DNA from: Alphaproteobacteria bacterium
Lineage (GTDB): Bacteria > Pseudomonadota > Alphaproteobacteria > Micropepsales > Micropepsaceae
Length of the DNA: 49,689 nt
Assembly (NCBI GenBank): GCA_003139615.1
Contig: PLJH01000140.1
Location: 1-49,689, forward strand
Direction: 5' to 3'
Of the stretch, positions 45,231-49,689 are shown one piece after another. The notes under the pieces are model-generated. The model did no database searches. It was not told where the DNA came from and was given only the letters and a program-made list of their open reading frames with translations. The translations under genes were made by a program, and so were the position numbers. Position 1 is the first letter of the stretch, and every line of letters begins with the position of its first letter.

Positions 45231-45519
45231 CCTTTGATTTCAAAGACTTAGCTGCGGCAGCCCACTTGGCTCAAACTTTGGCCTGCACGAAATTTGCCCT
45301 TTCAGGCGGGCCGACAAATTCCGATCGCCGGGACCAGGTTCAGTTGTCTGACGAAACATCGGCGTGCTCGCACCCGCCACAAACAAAGCGTACCGAAAAC
45401 AACCCAAATACTGTGCTGTTCATTAAACTCCAATACTTGGATGTGCTTGCAATGTGAGGTATTCTTCCAGTCACGATCAGAATTTCCAATGACGACTTTC
45501 TGACTTCGAGAAATTTGAA
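45231..45519. other. AT-rich segment between tRNA-Phe and the membrane protein
   Basis: About 290 nt with no convincing gene. Two overlapping frames of 63 and 69 codons lack ribosome-binding sites and any motif. I found no copy of the tRNA 3' end that would mark an integrated element boundary, and no hairpin terminator. Confidence 0.45.
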
Positions 45520-47274
45520 GTGGAGATGCCGGTGATTGGTTTATTGGTTAAGTCGTTCTCGAATAACGAGCCGGCTTCTTCCCGTCCCGATCAGCAAAAG
45601 GCGCAACTCGTTTCCGCCTTGTTGAGGCGCGCAAGACGAGGATTGGTGCTCGGCGTCGTTGCGATGGCTGCAACGGCTGCACGCGCCGAGAGTCCGCCAT
45701 CGCCCCAATTGCAGCAGACGCAGGGCAGCGTTTTCTCGTTCATAGACAGTGCGATTGTCGTGAAGCCCGGTGAAACCGGCGGCCAGGGTCTGCTCACGAT
45801 CCAATTATTGAACAATGTGCCGAAACAAGTTCCGAAAGTCGTCGAATTCGGTCCCGGTTCCGCGACAGTGACGGCGCAGGTGACCGGCGTCATCGGCGAT
45901 GCTGCCGGCGGTGAATGGTACGTGCAGATTAAGGCTGCGGGTTTGGACAAGAACGTGACGTTGACCCGGCATCTGCGGGTGGATTTCAACGGCGCTTCCG
46001 AGACACGCGACTACACAATCACGAATGCGTATGCCGACAAGTTCAGTTGGAACGTGGTTTCGCTGGGCGGGATCATGTCGTGGTCGGACGATCGTCCGAT
46101 CGTCGCCGTCGTGACCGTAGGACCGGTGCCTGCGACCAATCTCGTTGCAGACGTAATCCTGACGGACGAAACAACCGCGACGGCGTTCGCCGCCGGGGAC
46201 CTGCAAATTTGCAGGAACCCGACCGGCAATTGCAATCAGACGATGAGTCTGGGGGCCAATCAGACGTACAAGCTTTTCCTGCGGCCGCCCGCGGATGTCA
46301 GGCCATCGTCTGGAAAATACGCCGGTTCAATCGAGCTCATCGCTTCCGAAGCCCAGAGCGCCGCGGCCAATGTCACGATCTTCGTTACCGATGGGTGGCA
46401 TCAATTGTTTGGAGTCCTCGCGCTTCTGGCGGGAGTTATGTTCTCGCTCGGCGTAAATGTCGGCATTCGCAACCGGCTTGCGCGACTGCAATTGCTGGCG
46501 CCTGCCGTCGCCCTGCGGACCGCATTTGCCGCATTGGAGACGCGAGCGCAAGCTCTTAAATGCATGGGTCGCGGCGCCGAAACGACCGTCGCGCGCATCA
46601 AAGATTGGCAAGGGCGCCTTTCCGATTCCAGCCTGGAACGCAACAGCTTCGTGCCTGGATGTTTTTCGATCACCGCGCCTTCGGCAACCGCCAGCCAGCC
46701 TTATCAACAAATGCTCGACAATGCCGGCGCCTGGACCATCGCGCTCGCGCAAATCATCGACAAGGGCTTGGTGCCGCTCTCAAAGCTGAGCACAGATGGG
46801 ATCGAGCCCGCAAAGCTTCAGGCGGCCCAAAAAGCCATCGCAGATGCCTGGACAGCGGTCGACGATCTGGCACTACCCTCGGATAGCTCGGGAGACGGAC
46901 CAGCTCCGCCGGCGCCGGCGACCGCTGCGTTGGAGGACGCTATCGCCGAGCAGGTGGCCAAAGCGAAGGCGGCGCTGGGCACTGGAGAGGCCGCGTTGGC
47001 TTTTTTCCGTCCCGGCGCGACAGCGAGCGAGCATCTCCGATTCCAGATCGCCGTCTTGGGCCTTGCGAGCTGGATCATTGCAGCCCTGCTGACCGGTACG
47101 GTCGGTAGCTACATTCTCGTGTTCAGCAATCTGGGTTTTGGCACGACGAATGATCTTTGGGTATGCTTTCTCTGGGGATTGGGCCTTCAGGCCGTCGGCG
47201 GTCAGTTGGCGCAAGCCACGCCTTCTTCGCTGGCAAGTAGTCTGGGTGTCAGCCTCGCGAAGCCGGGCGGCTGA
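45520..47274 (+). CDS. Membrane protein of unknown family with large external domain
   Basis: 584 residues from a GTG at 45520; the first 35 residues precede an Arg-rich signal-like stretch (RRARRGLVLGVVAMAATAARA), so a later start (for instance near 45616) is possible. Residues 60-290 form an exported beta-rich domain with a Cys-bearing segment (QICRNPTGNCNQ). A helix at about 291-313 (LFGVLALLAGVMFSLGVNVG) is followed by a long helical cytoplasmic region (320-505; Ala- and Lys-rich) and two C-terminal helices (VLGLASWIIAALLTGTVGSY and WVCFLWGLGLQAVGG). I do not recognise the family. It is convergent with the caspase gene, 29 nt apart. Confidence 0.72.
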   Translation: MEMPVIGLLVKSFSNNEPASSRPDQQKAQLVSALLRRARRGLVLGVVAMAATAARAESPPSPQLQQTQGSVFSFIDSAIVVKPGETGGQGLLTIQLLNNVPKQVPKVVEFGPGSATVTAQVTGVIGDAAGGEWYVQIKAAGLDKNVTLTRHLRVDFNGASETRDYTITNAYADKFSWNVVSLGGIMSWSDDRPIVAVVTVGPVPATNLVADVILTDETTATAFAAGDLQICRNPTGNCNQTMSLGANQTYKLFLRPPADVRPSSGKYAGSIELIASEAQSAAANVTIFVTDGWHQLFGVLALLAGVMFSLGVNVGIRNRLARLQLLAPAVALRTAFAALETRAQALKCMGRGAETTVARIKDWQGRLSDSSLERNSFVPGCFSITAPSATASQPYQQMLDNAGAWTIALAQIIDKGLVPLSKLSTDGIEPAKLQAAQKAIADAWTAVDDLALPSDSSGDGPAPPAPATAALEDAIAEQVAKAKAALGTGEAALAFFRPGATASEHLRFQIAVLGLASWIIAALLTGTVGSYILVFSNLGFGTTNDLWVCFLWGLGLQAVGGQLAQATPSSLASSLGVSLAKPGG

Positions 47275-47303
47275 CGAATTGATGCAAGTCCCAGCGGTGA
47301 AAT

Positions 47304-48800
47304 CTATCTCCGCTTGTTCCGCGCGGAGCGTTTCGACGACGAAATGGCCTTCAGAATTTCGGCTTCGGTTTCGCGTATCGCTTCGCTGAAGGCTTCCGTG
47401 AATTTTTTCTCTCTTACGTGCGAAAGATCGGCCAAGGTCAACGTCGCAAACACAATCTCCAGATTGCCGAAATCATTCTCCCTGACGTACCAAGCGGGGT
47501 GTTTTCTTTGCAAATCCCCGACCACCTGATTCACGGGGGAGTTGCCGACGTCGCGACCCAATTGGCGCAGACCATATTCCGAAAGCAATGCGCCAAACGG
47601 GATTTGCACTTCGCTCGGTGTCGGCTGCCGGTTCGAGTCGAACACCCTGGTAGACAGAGAAAGAAAATACCAGAAACAATCGTTCGAAGCGACCTGTCGA
47701 TTGATCGGAGATACTGCGGACCAGAAATTGAAGTCCAAATAACCAATGTCGTCCTCATAGACTCTGCTGTCGCATCTTGTCGGCATGTACTCGCTCTGTA
47801 TGTCTTCGCGATCTGCCGCGGTATTGAGCGCGAATTTGTACCGCTCACAGAGAAAGGCATAGGCACGCGCGCGCCGCTCCCGGCCGCTCGCTGTATGAAA
47901 CGCTTTAATGTCGAATTGCGGAAAGCCGGCAGTCACATTGGCCGGTTGTTTTTTGTTTTTCTCGGTAATTTGTACCGGCGCATTGGCCGCCTGCGCGAAA
48001 AACCTTGTGTCGCGTATCTCGAAATTTGGTCCCCATTCGCATTGGACGCGCAAGCCGGCCGCGGGATCGTCAATCTTCTGTTCGCTCAGTGTTTTCCGAA
48101 TTCGCTTGTCGGTTTCATCAAAGATTTCGGAAAGCGTCGCGTTTTGGCCCAGTTGCTCGAGCGCCCCCACCATCGCGCCGCTCAGAAACCCGCCCTTTCC
48201 GACGATTTCGAAGGCCGATGCTCCCGGAATAGCGGCGTGAACGAGAATCACACGTTGATTGGCGCGTGACGGCGCCGCGTGGAACGGCGAAGCCTCTCGA
48301 CGGTCGGCAGGTCCGAACTGTGTTCTGCACGCGTCGATAACAAGCATGGTGTGTTCGGCGTCGGTCTCCGAGATTGCTCCGCGAAAGTCGGCCGGCAGCA
48401 GATAATCTTCGTAGTTTGCGATGAGGAAGGGTGCCTTACGGCCAGTCGGAACGCGCGGCGCATCGGATGGAACCAGCCATTGCTGGCGCGCGACGGAGAC
48501 TCCATGGCCTGCAAAGATGATTAGCAAACATCCCTGCGACGGCATCTGAAAACACTTGTCTCGAACCCTGCTGAGAATCGCGGTACGTGTTGTTTCATCA
48601 CGCGTGGTGAGTTGTTCGACCTCGAACCCGAACTGTTTGAGTTGCGCGGCCCACGCCGTAATGTCTTTATCGGCGCCTGTGAGCGTGGGCCAGGATTCGG
48701 AATTGTCGTAGGTCGAAACACCGATCAACATCGCTTGCCTGAGCGAGTTTCCTTCCGACGGCATCGCTTCTTGTTCAGTCGAAAGCGTATCGGGCGGCAT
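47304..48800 (-). CDS. Caspase-like (C14) peptidase domain protein
   Basis: 498 residues. An N-terminal caspase fold begins at QAMLIGVSTYDNSESWPTL; the catalytic His99 is in LLIIFAGHGVS and Cys158 in MLVIDACRT. ILVHAAIPGASAFEI and GFLSGAMVGAL complete the large and small subunit-like parts. The C-terminal 250 residues form an unrecognised domain that may hold substrate recruitment or membrane contacts. No signal peptide. Bacterial caspase-like proteins often act in phage defence or programmed death. It lies downstream of a probable protease inhibitor and a subtilase gene on the same strand. The start could also be ATG at 48764. Confidence 0.85.
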   Translation of the reverse strand: MPPDTLSTEQEAMPSEGNSLRQAMLIGVSTYDNSESWPTLTGADKDITAWAAQLKQFGFEVEQLTTRDETTRTAILSRVRDKCFQMPSQGCLLIIFAGHGVSVARQQWLVPSDAPRVPTGRKAPFLIANYEDYLLPADFRGAISETDAEHTMLVIDACRTQFGPADRREASPFHAAPSRANQRVILVHAAIPGASAFEIVGKGGFLSGAMVGALEQLGQNATLSEIFDETDKRIRKTLSEQKIDDPAAGLRVQCEWGPNFEIRDTRFFAQAANAPVQITEKNKKQPANVTAGFPQFDIKAFHTASGRERRARAYAFLCERYKFALNTAADREDIQSEYMPTRCDSRVYEDDIGYLDFNFWSAVSPINRQVASNDCFWYFLSLSTRVFDSNRQPTPSEVQIPFGALLSEYGLRQLGRDVGNSPVNQVVGDLQRKHPAWYVRENDFGNLEIVFATLTLADLSHVREKKFTEAFSEAIRETEAEILKAISSSKRSARNKRR

Positions 48801-48865
48801 GTCGTCAAACGCTTTTGGGTTTCATAACAAGGGCGCGATACGATAAATCCTGGCAGCCTCCGGCA

Positions 48866-49306
48866 CTATTTGGGCCGTTTGGGCACGGCTCCGGGGCGAG
48901 GTGAGCCTCCAGTCCGCCTTGGCGGGGACCTCGGAGGCGTGCGAACAGGATAGAACCCTTCTTCCGTCGCCAGATCGACAGGCCGTCGCTTGACGGGCTT
49001 GGGCAGAATGTCCGGTTCGCTGGTGTAGAGGGCGTCCTGAATTTCGGACGACTCGATGAGCGGGACCAACGCATTGGGCTTACCCCGGACGGAGACGACC
49101 CGGGCAAGAGGGTGAATCTGGAGAATGTCGACAGGGCCACCCTCACTTGTCCGCGCCAGCAGTCGCTTGACGATGTGATCGACCGGCTCGTCGCCCGGAC
49201 CGAGCGCGAGCGACAAGGTGACGGCGGCGTCTCCCTGCGCGTTGCGCGCACGGAGCTCGCCAATCGTCTTGGCTTTTATAGAACCCGGTGGTCGCTCTAC
49301 GGTCAT
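48866..49306 (-). CDS. Small protein resembling a stand-alone subtilase prodomain
   Basis: 146 residues, no signal peptide. The core (residues 30-95) has the strand-helix-strand rhythm of an inhibitor I9/subtilisin prodomain: AVTLSLAL, VDHIVKRLLARTS, ARVVSVRGKPNALVPLIESSEIQDAL and YTSEPDI. The rest is Pro- and Arg-rich and probably disordered. This likeness is by eye only. It stands between the caspase gene (65 nt away) and the C-terminal end of a subtilase (47 nt away), both on the same strand, as expected for an inhibitor or chaperone of one of the proteases. A TAG stop sits two codons before the ATG, so the start is firm. Confidence 0.6.
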   Translation of the reverse strand: MTVERPPGSIKAKTIGELRARNAQGDAAVTLSLALGPGDEPVDHIVKRLLARTSEGGPVDILQIHPLARVVSVRGKPNALVPLIESSEIQDALYTSEPDILPKPVKRRPVDLATEEGFYPVRTPPRSPPRRTGGSPRPGAVPKRPK

Positions 49307-49353
49307 ACTCCACTATAACTCTTACGGTGTCGGATGTTGCCATCATTTGCGCA

Positions 49354-49689
49354 CTAGCGTGCAGACCGGCGGCGCGTTTTTTTTGCGCTTTTTCGCCTGC
49401 GTGCAGGCATCTTGCGTGTTTTCGAGGACCCCCGCGCTCGGCGGGTGGTTTTCCGGCGCTTGGCGGGAGTCTTTTTTCTTTGTGGCGGTACGTAAGCCGC
49501 AAGAGGCGGCAAAACGGCACCTGCCATGATCGCAGTGAGGGCGCGCAGACCGTCCGGCACGCCTTTGCCGGCGCGATCGACGGTCGTCCCCGGCAGCAGC
49601 CGACAGCTGCTTGTTATTGCGTCTTCGAGCTGCGCCGTCGTCGCGTTTGGTCTGGCCTGGAGAAGAAGGGTCGTGTCCCGACGAGTGGT
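49354..49689 (-). CDS. Subtilisin-like (S8) serine protease, C-terminal part
   Basis: The frame enters from the right edge and is open to a stop at 49354. The segment LLLQARPNATTAQLEDAITS followed by AGKGVPDGLRAL matches the end of the S8 catalytic domain, the helix after the catalytic serine and the closing lactam-like turn. The catalytic Asp, His and Ser lie outside the window. The last 40 residues (QRKKTPAKRRKTTRRARGSS onwards) are almost all Lys and Arg, an unusual tail that could bind nucleic acid, membrane or a partner. Same strand as the inhibitor-like and caspase genes. Confidence 0.65.
   Translation of the reverse strand, partial: TTRRDTTLLLQARPNATTAQLEDAITSSCRLLPGTTVDRAGKGVPDGLRALTAIMAGAVLPPLAAYVPPQRKKTPAKRRKTTRRARGSSKTRKMPARRRKSAKKTRRRSAR

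Noticed and set aside
45266..45503. Frames of 63-69 codons after tRNA-Phe
   Set aside because: Overlapping each other, no ribosome-binding site or motif.
48805..49263. 152-codon minus-strand frame overlapping the prodomain-like gene
   Set aside because: It is an alternate frame of the 146-residue gene with Ser/Pro/Arg-rich, structureless translation.

Overview
This window looks like chromosomal DNA of a GC-rich alphaproteobacterium. The best evidence is the gene run murA, DUF2948, hisD, UPF0262, low-molecular-weight phosphatase-like gene, infA, maf, ribonuclease E/G, yacG and tRNA-Phe (38.5-45.2 kb), an order I associate with alphaproteobacteria. It is supported by a small SFPASDPPS-motif protein, a DUF2948 protein and direct GTTC boxes spaced like alphaproteobacterial LexA sites. 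I cannot name the genus.

Layout. 0-9.4 kb: housekeeping genes (pgi overlapping mutL, an NRAMP-type transporter with altered metal-site motifs, an orotate phosphoribosyltransferase-like gene, rsmD, a GNAT acetyltransferase, a medium-chain reductase, dsbD). 9.4-15.6 kb: phenylalanine hydroxylase facing away from a Leu/Phe-type dehydrogenase, then small enzymes and hypothetical proteins. 15.6-18.8 kb: a two-gene unit with an HTH-SGNH-HAD-GNAT (FkbH-like) protein and a redoxin-like/prolyl-4-hydroxylase fusion. 19-20.1 kb: a TauE/SafE transporter, a palindrome and an IS3-type transposase stub.

20.2-34.9 kb is the most striking metabolic region. A bo3-type ubiquinol oxidase, with subunits I and III fused in one reading frame, runs directly into ten tightly packed, mostly overlapping genes: GH39, glycoamylase-like, disulfide-reductase-like flavoprotein lacking the redox cysteines, SDR, GMC oxidoreductase, NDH-2, DoxX, cupin-like, SMP-30 lactonase and tandem VOC. 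I infer one transcription unit that splits a glycoside, oxidises the sugar, opens the lactone and passes electrons to quinone and the bo3 oxidase.

35.4-37.7 kb: a candidate polymorphic toxin with an REase-like C-terminal nuclease and its probable immunity protein. The toxin sits behind overlapping GTTC-N7-(A/G)TTC boxes, which suggests SOS control, and the pair lies on the 3' side of a tRNA-Thr. 38.2-45.2 kb: the conserved core block above.

45.2-49.7 kb: beyond tRNA-Phe lies an accessory segment with a membrane protein of unknown family, a caspase-like protease, a small protein resembling a stand-alone subtilase prodomain/inhibitor, and the C-terminal end of a subtilisin-like protease that runs off the window. 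I read this as a possible two-protease conflict or stress-response locus.
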